From the NCBI GenBank assembly GCA_031370825.1, contig JANMRB010000077.1:1-16987 (forward strand): a stretch of 16,987 nucleotides of DNA, written 5' to 3'. Both the position numbers and the translations under genes were made by a program. This DNA is from JAENVT01 sp031370825 (GTDB lineage Bacteria > Actinomycetota > Acidimicrobiia > Acidimicrobiales > Ilumatobacteraceae). Positions 1 through 8,735 of the stretch are shown here, piece after piece (the stretch's first letter is position 1; every line of letters starts with the position of its first letter). The notes under the pieces are model-generated. The model ran no database searches. It was not told the DNA's origin and saw nothing but the letters and a program-made list of their open reading frames with translations.

Positions 1-269
1 GAAAATGATGTCAGCATCAAACATGCCAGGTCAGGATCGATGCTGCGCACATCGCGGCAGACCTCCACGCCACTCCCATCGGGAAGCTGCACGTCGAGCA
101 CCGCAACCTGAGGGCGAGTTGCGCGAATTCGCGCAACGGCATCCTTGCAGGTGCTTGCTTCGCCGACGACTTCGATGGTGCCGTCTGCTTCCAGCAGTTG
201 CCGCACTCCTTCGCGCACCAGCTGGTGGTCATCGAGGAGGAAAACGGTGACCTTGTTCGGATCGTCCAT
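1..269 (-). CDS. DosR/DevR-like response regulator, receiver domain (C-terminus outside window)
   Basis: NarL/LuxR-family response regulator; only the first 89 residues are in the window, and the DNA-binding domain lies beyond base 1. Translation from the ATG at 269 gives a classic receiver: acidic pair D13-D14 (LLDDHQLVREG), phospho-acceptor D59 in VAVLDVQLPDG, and the conserved Thr87 in LMLTS. The segments VAVLDVQLPDGSGVEVCRD and LACLMLTS closely resemble mycobacterial DosR/DevR as I remember it, where the acceptor is Asp54, so a DosR-type hypoxia/redox regulator is the best guess. The ATG at 277 is in another frame and gives no recognisable protein. The gene lies 49 nt downstream of the PAS protein gene, which may supply or tune its input. 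No strong Shine-Dalgarno is visible. The family (receiver plus HTH) is secure; the DosR-type assignment is inferred from the receiver only. Confidence 0.88.
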   Translation of the reverse strand, partial: MDDPNKVTVFLLDDHQLVREGVRQLLEADGTIEVVGEASTCKDAVARIRATRPQVAVLDVQLPDGSGVEVCRDVRSIDPDLACLMLTSF

Positions 270-318
270 TGGTCCATGGGACCACAGACGTCAGGTGTTT
301 ACCAAGGTCCAAGGTCCC

Positions 319-951
319 TCACTGCGCGCTGAGCACAGACGTCACGGTCGGTTCTGGTTCCTGACGAAGTTGCTGAACGGCCTCGATCACTTCGTCGATG
401 CCCTGCACGGCGTGCTCCATCCTCTGCGCCAACAGGTCCTCGTTCGTGGCGCTGGCGACGATGGTTGTGCCGAGCGCGAACAGTCGCTGGATCACCAGGT
501 CGAGCGAATCCTGCAACTGGTCGATCCGGCGGCGAGCATTGGCAAGGTCGATCTTGGCGATCGCGCTGTCGACACTGGATCGTCGATGGGCGGTCATGTC
601 GCGGACAGTCCCCACGACGAGTGCCGATCCGGGCATCGCGTTCAGGTGCAGATCGATCGGAAAGCGGGATCCGTCGGATCGGAGACCTTCCAGGTCGAGG
701 TCGTCGCTGGTTAGAGGCCCTTCCGTGGGAGCTGCGAGGAACTTGGCGATGTCGTCGTTGTGCTGCTCGTCGAGACCTTCGGCCAACAAGACTCCGACGC
801 GCCGGCCCACGAGGTCACGCGCTGAGTAGCCGAAGAGGTCGAGCAGAGTGCTGTTGACATAAACCATGACACCCGTGTCGTCGAAGACCAGCACGGCATC
901 GGTGGTGAAATCGAGGATTGTCGCGAGGAGGGTATCGGCTGCGGACGTCAC
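319..951 (-). CDS. PAS-domain protein with degenerate histidine-kinase dimerisation domain and no ATPase domain
   Basis: A 210-residue cytosolic protein. Residues about 6-122 form a PAS domain (LDFTTDAVLVFDDTG, then VNSTLLDLFGYSARDLVGR, ending GTVRDMTAHRR). Residues about 135-197 resemble the HisKA_3/DHp helices of DevS-type kinases, especially DLVIQRLFALG followed by ERIxxAVxxLDxxI-like QRMEHAVQGIDEVIEAV. The phospho-acceptor His expected just before VIQRLF is absent: D148-S149-L150-D151 stands where D-L-H-D is usual, and there is no His between residues 123 and 179. The protein stops after the DHp, with no HATPase domain. The GTG start at 951 overlaps the TGA of the upstream phosphoribosyltransferase by 4 bases (GTGA), suggesting translational coupling. 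It may be a sensory dimer that binds the adjacent response regulator or another kinase, or a decayed kinase. Longer in-frame extension to 1068 would lie inside the upstream gene and is rejected. Confidence 0.82.
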   Translation of the reverse strand: MTSAADTLLATILDFTTDAVLVFDDTGVMVYVNSTLLDLFGYSARDLVGRRVGVLLAEGLDEQHNDDIAKFLAAPTEGPLTSDDLDLEGLRSDGSRFPIDLHLNAMPGSALVVGTVRDMTAHRRSSVDSAIAKIDLANARRRIDQLQDSLDLVIQRLFALGTTIVASATNEDLLAQRMEHAVQGIDEVIEAVQQLRQEPEPTVTSVLSAQ

Positions 952-1604
952 GGTGCCCCCGGCGAGTTGGATTCGACCAGCAGGTCGAGGACCTCGCGGT
1001 CGCTGACGGCGTCGAAGTTGCGGTACCAGCGGCCGACCGAGCCGAACGGATCCGGTTGAGCGAGGCACACGACGATGTCGGCCTCGGCCGACAACGTGTC
1101 GACGACGTCGACGGGTGCTACTGGTGTCGCCACCGTGATGTGCTGCACTCCTTGGGCGCGCACCACGCCGATCGCCGCGCGCACCGTTGCGCCCGTGGCG
1201 ATGCCGTCGTCGACAATGACGGCCGAACGGTGGGCCAAGGAGTGTTCGGGTCGTGCGGAGTGAAACAAGCCCAAGGTCTGATCCAATGTGGCACGTTCAC
1301 GGCGCTCGACGTCAGCGAACTCCTCGTCGCTGACACGGGATGCTCTGACGATCTCCCTGTTGACGATCACCACGTCGTTCTCGCCGATTGCACCCATGGC
1401 GAGCTCGCTTTGGCCGGGAACCCCGAGTTTGCGCACGACGACGACATCGAGAGGAGCACCGATCGACTTTGCAACAATGGCTGCGACCGGCACGCCGCCA
1501 CGAGGCAGACCGAGCACGACCGGATCCTCGAGTGCGACCTTGGCAACCTCGATGCCGAGGAGCGCGCCGGCAGATCGGCGGTCGGGAAACACATGTCGAT
1601 CCAT
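948..1604 (-). CDS. Phosphoribosyltransferase family protein
   Basis: A 218-residue type I phosphoribosyltransferase domain protein. The PRPP-binding motif is clear (VIVDDGIATGAT, residues 129-140), as is the upstream loop LGLPRGGVPVA (about 31-41). Type I enzymes join a nucleobase to PRPP or run the reverse reaction, but the substrate cannot be read from the sequence. Similar stand-alone or fused domains occur in the mycobacterial DosR regulon (for example Rv0571c and Rv2030c), which agrees with the regulator-like neighbours. The ATG at 1604 has a strong GAGAGGAG Shine-Dalgarno. The gene follows thymidine phosphorylase by 101 nt and overlaps the PAS gene by 4 nt. In this cluster it could salvage the nucleobase released by the phosphorylase; that is inference. 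Confidence 0.88.
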   Translation of the reverse strand: MDRHVFPDRRSAGALLGIEVAKVALEDPVVLGLPRGGVPVAAIVAKSIGAPLDVVVVRKLGVPGQSELAMGAIGENDVVIVNREIVRASRVSDEEFADVERRERATLDQTLGLFHSARPEHSLAHRSAVIVDDGIATGATVRAAIGVVRAQGVQHITVATPVAPVDVVDTLSAEADIVVCLAQPDPFGSVGRWYRNFDAVSDREVLDLLVESNSPGAP

Positions 1605-1655
1605 GAGACGCTCCTCTCGACTTCCCAGCGTCGCACCGTCGGACGGCCCTTGGTA

Positions 1656-1669
1656 GGGGCTTTCGGCAC
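1656..1669. promoter_or_regulatory. Candidate degenerate DosR-like box upstream of the phosphoribosyltransferase gene
   Basis: GGGGCTTTCGGCAC matches 10 of 14 positions of the DosR core GGGACTTTAGTCCC. It lies 52-65 nt upstream of the phosphoribosyltransferase ATG, close to the spacing of the better box in front of the flavodoxin gene. Both sites share GGGGCTT and CGG. The right half is weak (GGCAC rather than GTCCC), so this could be chance in GC-rich DNA. Confidence 0.33.
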
Positions 1670-1705
1670 TATGAGGAAGGGTCTTGCGAGTTTCGAAGAA
1701 GGTCG

Positions 1706-3049
1706 TTAGTCCGTAGTTCTCTTCGCGACGACGGGACCTGGGTGGGCCGGAGCCTCGTCACCGATCGAATACGCCTCGATCACCTGATTCGACGCTATTT
1801 CAGCGTCAGATTCGTTGCGAGCGTGCACGATGGCCAGGGGATGATCGCGGTCGACGTGTTGGCCGATCCCGGCAACGTCGCTGAGCCCGACGGAATGGTC
1901 GATGGCATCCTCCACTCGACGACGCCCGCCACCCAAGGACACGACAGCCAGGCCCACCGCTCGGGTGTCGACGGATTGCACGTATCCGTCGCGGCCGGGT
2001 TCGACACGACGGGTCACGGGCGCCGATGGCAGGTGCGTCTCAGGATTGTCGACGAGATCGGCTGGCCCACCCAGCGCTGTCACCATGGACTGGAAGCGTT
2101 CGGCAGCCGTGCCATCGTTCCGTGCGGACACCAACCGGGCGGTCGCCGATTCGACATCGGCTGCCAACCCGCCGAGCACCAGCATCTCTGCGCCCAACGC
2201 CAGTACGACCTCGGTCAGTCTTTTGTCGTCGCTGGAGCCGACCAGCCAATCGATCACTTCGCGTACTTCGAGGGCATTGCCGGCGGTGTAGCCGAGCACC
2301 TGGTTCATGTCCGTGAGCAACGCATTGGTCATCAACCCGGCGCCCCGCGCGACCGAGACGATGCTGTGTGCCAGCTCTTCGGCCTGGGCCAGGTCGCTCA
2401 TGAACGCGCCGTTGCCGAAGGTGACGTCCATGACCAGGGCATCGAGGCCGGCGGCAAGTTTCTTCGACAGGATCGACGCGGTGATGAGAGCTATCGACTC
2501 CACGGTGGCGGTGACATCGCGAATGGCGTACAACCGTCCGTCGGCCGGGGCGAGATCCGAGGTCTGGCCGATGATCGCGCAACCGACCTCGGCGACGACC
2601 TTGTGAAAGAGATCGTTGTCTGGTCGCGTGCAGTATCCCGGGATGCTCTCCAGCTTGTCGAACGTGCCACCCGTGTGGCCAAGGCCTCGGCCGGAGATCA
2701 TCGGCACGTGCGCGCCGCACGCTGCCACGAGTGGAGCAAGCATCAAGCTGACCTTGTCGCCTACGCCGCCGGTCGAATGCTTGTCGATCACAGGTCCGTG
2801 TAGGTCATCTCGGTCCCAGTGCACGATCGTGCCTGACCTCGACATCGCCGTGGTCAGCGCGACTCGCTCGTCGACGTCCATCCCCCGGAAGAAGACGGCC
2901 ATTGCGAAGGCCCCGACCTGGGCGTCGCCGATGCTGCCGTCGGTCAAGCCGGACACGAACTGTTCGATCTGTGCATCGCTCAGCCGCGCACCATCGCGCT
3001 TGGCACGGATGATCTCTTGCGGCAGAAACGGCGGCGAGTTTGCAGTCAC
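1706..3049 (-). CDS. deoA: Thymidine (pyrimidine-nucleoside) phosphorylase
   Basis: A 447-residue enzyme of the NP-II family that cleaves thymidine or other pyrimidine nucleosides with phosphate to give the base and (deoxy)ribose-1-phosphate. The family signature is intact: phosphate-binding KHSTGGVGDKVS at residues 90-101 and SGRGLGHTGGTFDKLES at 119-135. R177, S192 and K196 fall where E. coli DeoA has its substrate-binding Arg171, Ser186 and Lys190. Length is typical (E. coli about 440). The GTG start at 3049 shares one base with the TAG stop of deoC, so the two are probably translationally coupled. Its sugar product, after mutase action, is the substrate of the neighbouring aldolase. DeoA versus the broader Pdp specificity is not decidable from sequence alone. 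Confidence 0.95.
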   Translation of the reverse strand: MTANSPPFLPQEIIRAKRDGARLSDAQIEQFVSGLTDGSIGDAQVGAFAMAVFFRGMDVDERVALTTAMSRSGTIVHWDRDDLHGPVIDKHSTGGVGDKVSLMLAPLVAACGAHVPMISGRGLGHTGGTFDKLESIPGYCTRPDNDLFHKVVAEVGCAIIGQTSDLAPADGRLYAIRDVTATVESIALITASILSKKLAAGLDALVMDVTFGNGAFMSDLAQAEELAHSIVSVARGAGLMTNALLTDMNQVLGYTAGNALEVREVIDWLVGSSDDKRLTEVVLALGAEMLVLGGLAADVESATARLVSARNDGTAAERFQSMVTALGGPADLVDNPETHLPSAPVTRRVEPGRDGYVQSVDTRAVGLAVVSLGGGRRRVEDAIDHSVGLSDVAGIGQHVDRDHPLAIVHARNESDAEIASNQVIEAYSIGDEAPAHPGPVVAKRTTD

Positions 3050-3858
3050 TAGTAGTCCGTCGACAGTGTCATCTCGTGCGAACTGCCCAGCACGGCGATG
3101 ATGTCGTTGAGCAGACCGCTGGCGCCGAAGCGGAAGTTCGTCGGCTCGGCGCCGTTCGGCTGCAGACGTTGGTCGGCGAGATCGAGATAGACGCGGGCAT
3201 CAGCCACGGTCTTGACTCCGCCCGCGACCTTGAGGCCGATCCGTCGGCCGGCGGCCCGTGCAGCGACGATGACCTCGAGCAATGCGGACGCGGCCTCCGG
3301 TGTGGCAGCCGGCTCGAGCTTGCCCGTCGATGTCTTCAAGAAGTCGGCGCCGTTCGCTACCGCGATCGCGGCCGCAGCCTTGATCGTCGCAGGGTCGTGC
3401 AGCACTCCCGTTTCGAGGATGACCTTGAGCAAGGCTTGCCGCGGACCGTCGTGACAGGTCGCACTGACGCGTTGAACCAGATCGCCGGCCGACGCTTCAG
3501 CACCGGCGAGGTATGACCGGAACGGGAACACCACGTCGATCTCGTCGGCGCCGTCGGCCAATGCCGACTCGACCTCGCTGACCACGTCGTCGGTGGACGC
3601 CGTGCCCAGTGGAAAGTTGGCGACAGCCGCGACTGCGATACCGCTGCCGCGCAATCGTGCCTTCGCCTGTGCCACGAATCGTGGACAGATGCACACCGCC
3701 GCCGGATGGCTCTCGATTCCCGGCGCGGGCGAAAGGGCGCGGGCGCAGAGGGCGTCGATTCGCTCGGGCGTGTCGTCGAGGTTGAGACTCGTCAGGTCAA
3801 GACACGCCAGCGCACGCGCTGCATGTTGGACCAGGGTTCCTGCGGTCGAATCGCTCAT
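3049..3858 (-). CDS. deoC: Deoxyribose-phosphate aldolase
   Basis: A 269-residue class I aldolase that splits 2-deoxyribose-5-phosphate into glyceraldehyde-3-phosphate and acetaldehyde. The catalytic residues are visible: Schiff-base Lys175 in FLKTSTGK, Lys210 in LKVAGGVK and Asp108 in DEIDVVFPF, equivalent to E. coli Lys167, Lys201 and Asp102. Length and the FPLG and GASGLLNDI segments resemble the E. coli-like subgroup (about 259 residues). I chose the ATG at 3858, which has GAAAGGA six bases upstream, over an in-frame ATG nine codons earlier that lacks one. It follows the GNAT/ligase gene by 48 nt and overlaps deoA by one base, so it belongs to the same transcription unit. Confidence 0.95.
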   Translation of the reverse strand: MSDSTAGTLVQHAARALACLDLTSLNLDDTPERIDALCARALSPAPGIESHPAAVCICPRFVAQAKARLRGSGIAVAAVANFPLGTASTDDVVSEVESALADGADEIDVVFPFRSYLAGAEASAGDLVQRVSATCHDGPRQALLKVILETGVLHDPATIKAAAAIAVANGADFLKTSTGKLEPAATPEAASALLEVIVAARAAGRRIGLKVAGGVKTVADARVYLDLADQRLQPNGAEPTNFRFGASGLLNDIIAVLGSSHEMTLSTDY

Positions 3859-3906
3859 GGCAAATCCTTTCAGTACCGAGGTCACCCTCCAGTTTCGAAG
3901 AGAGTT

Positions 3907-6614
<2,708 letters not shown>

Positions 6615-6618
<4 letters not shown>

Positions 6619-7181
6619 ACGCCTGCCGTCGCCGGCGTATGTGTGGTACTCGCGTTGTTGATCGTCGTGCGGCCCATTGCCTCACCCCATTGTTCTGCTC
6701 GTTGGATCTCGCCTGGTGCGAGAGGTCCGGCCATGCCCGTGACAATGAAGCTATGCGATTCCGAGAGGATGGAGAACCCGCTGTGGCGCAAGCCACGCTG
6801 AATCGCTCGGCTCGCAGATCCCGTCAAGATCTTCGGCTTGTCCAGCCTGGTGTCGAAGGCGGCGCCGAAACACGACACTGGTCGTTGGAGCTGCTGCAGC
6901 CATTCGCGCACACCTTCCTTCTGCGGATCAGAGTCCAGCAGGTGATCTGGATGCTTGACGCCGTCCAGCACTGCCGCGTCGCGCGTTCGCGGCCGGCTGA
7001 GCCCAAACGCATGCGTTGGTGCGCCGACCACCACCACGGAGACGTCGTCGAGATCAGCGGCGGTCGCGTCGCGGGCGAGGACCGTCTCGGTCGGCATCGA
7101 CCACCGCAGTCCCTCGGCGATTGCCTCCGCGATGTGTCGCGTGTTGCCGAACATGGATTCGTACACGACCAGTGCTCTCAT
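6615..7181 (-). CDS. Flavodoxin-family protein
   Basis: A 188-residue flavodoxin-like protein. The N-terminus MRALVVYESMFGNTRHIAEAIAEGL carries the FMN-phosphate loop ESMFGNTR (residues 8-15). VVVVGAPTHAFGLSRP (about 49-64) fits the second flavin-binding loop. It is a small cytosolic electron carrier or FMN-dependent oxidoreductase; the partner is unknown. It is the first gene of the minus-strand cluster: the ATG at 7181 has a GAGGAG Shine-Dalgarno, and its TGA overlaps the next gene's ATG by four bases. A DosR-like box lies 63-76 nt upstream. The last 15 or so residues (ASTTHTPATAGV) are low-complexity and probably disordered. Confidence 0.88.
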
Positions 7182-7206
7182 GATGTCTCCTCATGACCCG
7201 GTGATC

Positions 7207-7218
7207 CCGTCTAGACGG
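7207..7218. promoter_or_regulatory. 12-bp perfect palindrome in the flavodoxin/btuF-like divergent region
   Basis: CCGTCTAGACGG is a perfect palindrome, 26-37 nt upstream of the flavodoxin start. A near-identical form, CCGTCGGACGG (1636-1646), lies 32-42 nt upstream of the phosphoribosyltransferase start. In both places it sits between the gene and a GGGGCTT-containing DosR-like box. It could be an operator, or chance. Confidence 0.3.
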
Positions 7219-7243
7219 TACGGCGAGGTAGACGTGCCGACCA

Positions 7244-7257
7244 GGGGCTTCGGTCCC
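7244..7257. promoter_or_regulatory. Candidate DosR-like box in the flavodoxin/btuF-like divergent promoter region
   Basis: GGGGCTTCGGTCCC matches the DosR core GGGACTTTAGTCCC at 11 of 14 positions, including the two outer GGG/CCC triplets and the CTT and GT that define the box. It lies 63-76 nt upstream of the flavodoxin ATG, a normal distance for an activator site near -40, and 45-58 nt upstream of the divergent btuF-like gene. A DosR-type receiver is encoded at the other end of the same cluster. Identity to the mycobacterial consensus is seen; function is inferred. Confidence 0.5.
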
Positions 7258-7301
7258 TTCTTCAGCGGGCCGGAAAGTCCATCCCTCTAGCATCGGTAGG
7301 C

Positions 7302-8192
7302 ATGCGCATCGTGTCTCTCCTGCCATCGGCGACCGAGATCCTGTTCCAGCTCGGCCTCGGTGATCAGGTAGTCGGGGTCACGTTCGAATGCGATTTCCCG
7401 CCCGAGGCACGTACGAAGCGGATCGTTTCGACGTCGGCGCTTCCGGCGGAACTGGATCCTGCACAGATAGACGCCGTCGTGAAGCAGCGAATGGCCGACG
7501 GTGAGGATCTCTATCGACTCGATCGTGGTGCATTCGCGGACCTCGATCCGACGCTGGTCGTCACCCAGGACTTGTGCGCCGTTTGTGCGGTCGACGTCAC
7601 GAAGGTCGATGATGCGATGGCCTATCTCGGCTGCACTGCTCAAGTCCTGACGCTGGATCCGATGACGCTCGATCAGGTGATCGACTCGGTCGGTCTGGTC
7701 GGAGAGGCGACGGGCACGATGGAGAAGGCAACCGAAGTGATGATCGACTGCAGGGACCGGCTCGCTGTCTTTGCGGCAAACCTTGCCGGTGTGACTCGGC
7801 GGCCCACCCTGCTGCTCGAGTGGACCGACCCGGCGTTCACGGACGGTCATTGGGTTCCCGACATGATCGCGAAGGCCGGCGGTCGATCGGTGATGGGGCG
7901 ACCCGGCGAGAACTCGCGAGGAGCCACGTGGGAAGACGTCACCACGTCGGGGGCAGAGGTCGTCATCGTCGCGCCGTGTGGGTTCCGGCTCGGCGGGGCG
8001 ACCGAGCTGGCCGAGCAGGTCGTGGCCCGTGGTGCCATTCCCGAGAGCGCGGAGGTTTGGGCTGTCGATGCTGACACCTACGTGGTTCGACCGAGCCCGC
8101 GGTTGGTCGACGGTGTCGGGATCTTCGCCTCCATCTTGCATCCCGATCGGTACGAGGCTCCCGATCCGGCCACAGCGACCCGGGTGCGTTGA
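7302..8192 (+). CDS. BtuF-like periplasmic-type binding protein without signal peptide
   Basis: A 296-residue protein of the FepB/BtuF (Peripla_BP_2) fold. The opening MRIVSLLPSATEILFQLGLGDQVVGVTFECDFP is the standard N-terminal strand/helix of cobalamin-binding BtuF-like proteins. The LDLDPTLVVTQDLC-like segment and the C-terminal SAEVWAVDADTYVVRPSPRLVDG also fit. Classic members deliver cobalamin or Fe(III)-siderophores to ABC importers, but here there is no signal peptide or lipobox, and no permease or ATPase gene is nearby. A cytosolic or orphan role is therefore possible. The ATG at 7302 is close behind a TAGCAT -10-like hexamer (7288-7293), so the mRNA may be nearly leaderless. It ends 20 bases from the convergent SnoaL-like gene. 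Confidence 0.85.
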   Translation: MRIVSLLPSATEILFQLGLGDQVVGVTFECDFPPEARTKRIVSTSALPAELDPAQIDAVVKQRMADGEDLYRLDRGAFADLDPTLVVTQDLCAVCAVDVTKVDDAMAYLGCTAQVLTLDPMTLDQVIDSVGLVGEATGTMEKATEVMIDCRDRLAVFAANLAGVTRRPTLLLEWTDPAFTDGHWVPDMIAKAGGRSVMGRPGENSRGATWEDVTTSGAEVVIVAPCGFRLGGATELAEQVVARGAIPESAEVWAVDADTYVVRPSPRLVDGVGIFASILHPDRYEAPDPATATRVR

Positions 8193-8212
8193 CCCTGGTG
8201 GGGGACCTCGCC

Positions 8213-8674
8213 TCAGCTCTTCAGCCAGGGATAACGGTCCGTGTCCTTACCTGCGTAGTCGGGGTCCAGATAGATGAACACTCGCTGGATCTTCCAATCA
8301 CGGATCTCGAACACGTCGCACCACCGACCGGCGCCGGACTCTGGTGCGCCCGCACGCCATGGGCCGTCCTGATGTTCGCCGTGGCTGGTGCCTTCGGCGA
8401 CGATCGTGTCGCTGCCCGAGAAGATCCAGTTGAAGTGAGAGAAGTGATGGGTGATGCCCTTCAGGGTTCCACCGACGTCGCCGAACAGCTTGCCGATGTC
8501 CTCTCTGCCGTTGGCCAGGCCCCACTTCGGGAAGTAGACCTGCGCGTCGTCGGCGAAGAGGTCGAGGATGTTGCCGCCGGTTGATGTGATGCCGCCGTTG
8601 TCGAACGCCTTGAGATACTCGATTGCCACCGACTTGCGCTGCTCATCGGTCATCGTCTGAGTGGACAGTGCCAT
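8213..8674 (-). CDS. SnoaL-like (NTF2-fold) protein
   Basis: A 153-residue protein of the SnoaL/NTF2-like cone-fold superfamily. Typical features are the N-terminal helix with SVAIEYLKAFDNGG, FADDAQVYFPKWGLANGREDIGKLFGDV, and the C-terminal strand pair CDVFEIRDWKIQRVFIYLDP. Superfamily members include polyketide cyclases, limonene-epoxide hydrolase-like enzymes and many proteins of unknown role, so no reaction is assigned. The ATG at 8674 has GGAGG five bases upstream, which is why I prefer it to the internal Met at 8653. It is 61 nt downstream of the glycosyltransferase gene on the same strand. Confidence 0.8.
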   Translation of the reverse strand: MALSTQTMTDEQRKSVAIEYLKAFDNGGITSTGGNILDLFADDAQVYFPKWGLANGREDIGKLFGDVGGTLKGITHHFSHFNWIFSGSDTIVAEGTSHGEHQDGPWRAGAPESGAGRWCDVFEIRDWKIQRVFIYLDPDYAGKDTDRYPWLKS

Positions 8675-8735
8675 GCGTGCCTCCGGTCGTACTGCGAGAT
8701 GAGACCGCAGATTACGTCACGATCTCGAGGCCTCT

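Noticed and set aside
17..277. ATG at 277 as start of an 86-codon gene
   Set aside because: The frame from the ATG at 269 gives a perfect receiver domain; the 277 frame is a shadow of it.
1742..2803. Long plus-strand open frame (353 codons) opposite the thymidine phosphorylase gene
   Set aside because: It is antisense to a full-length enzyme with intact motifs, and its translation is rich in His, Arg and Gly without any recognisable domain, as expected for the complement of GC-rich coding DNA.
7287..8141. Minus-strand open frame of 284 codons opposite the BtuF-like gene
   Set aside because: The plus strand carries clear family motifs; the minus-strand translation is Arg/Asp/His-rich and unassignable.
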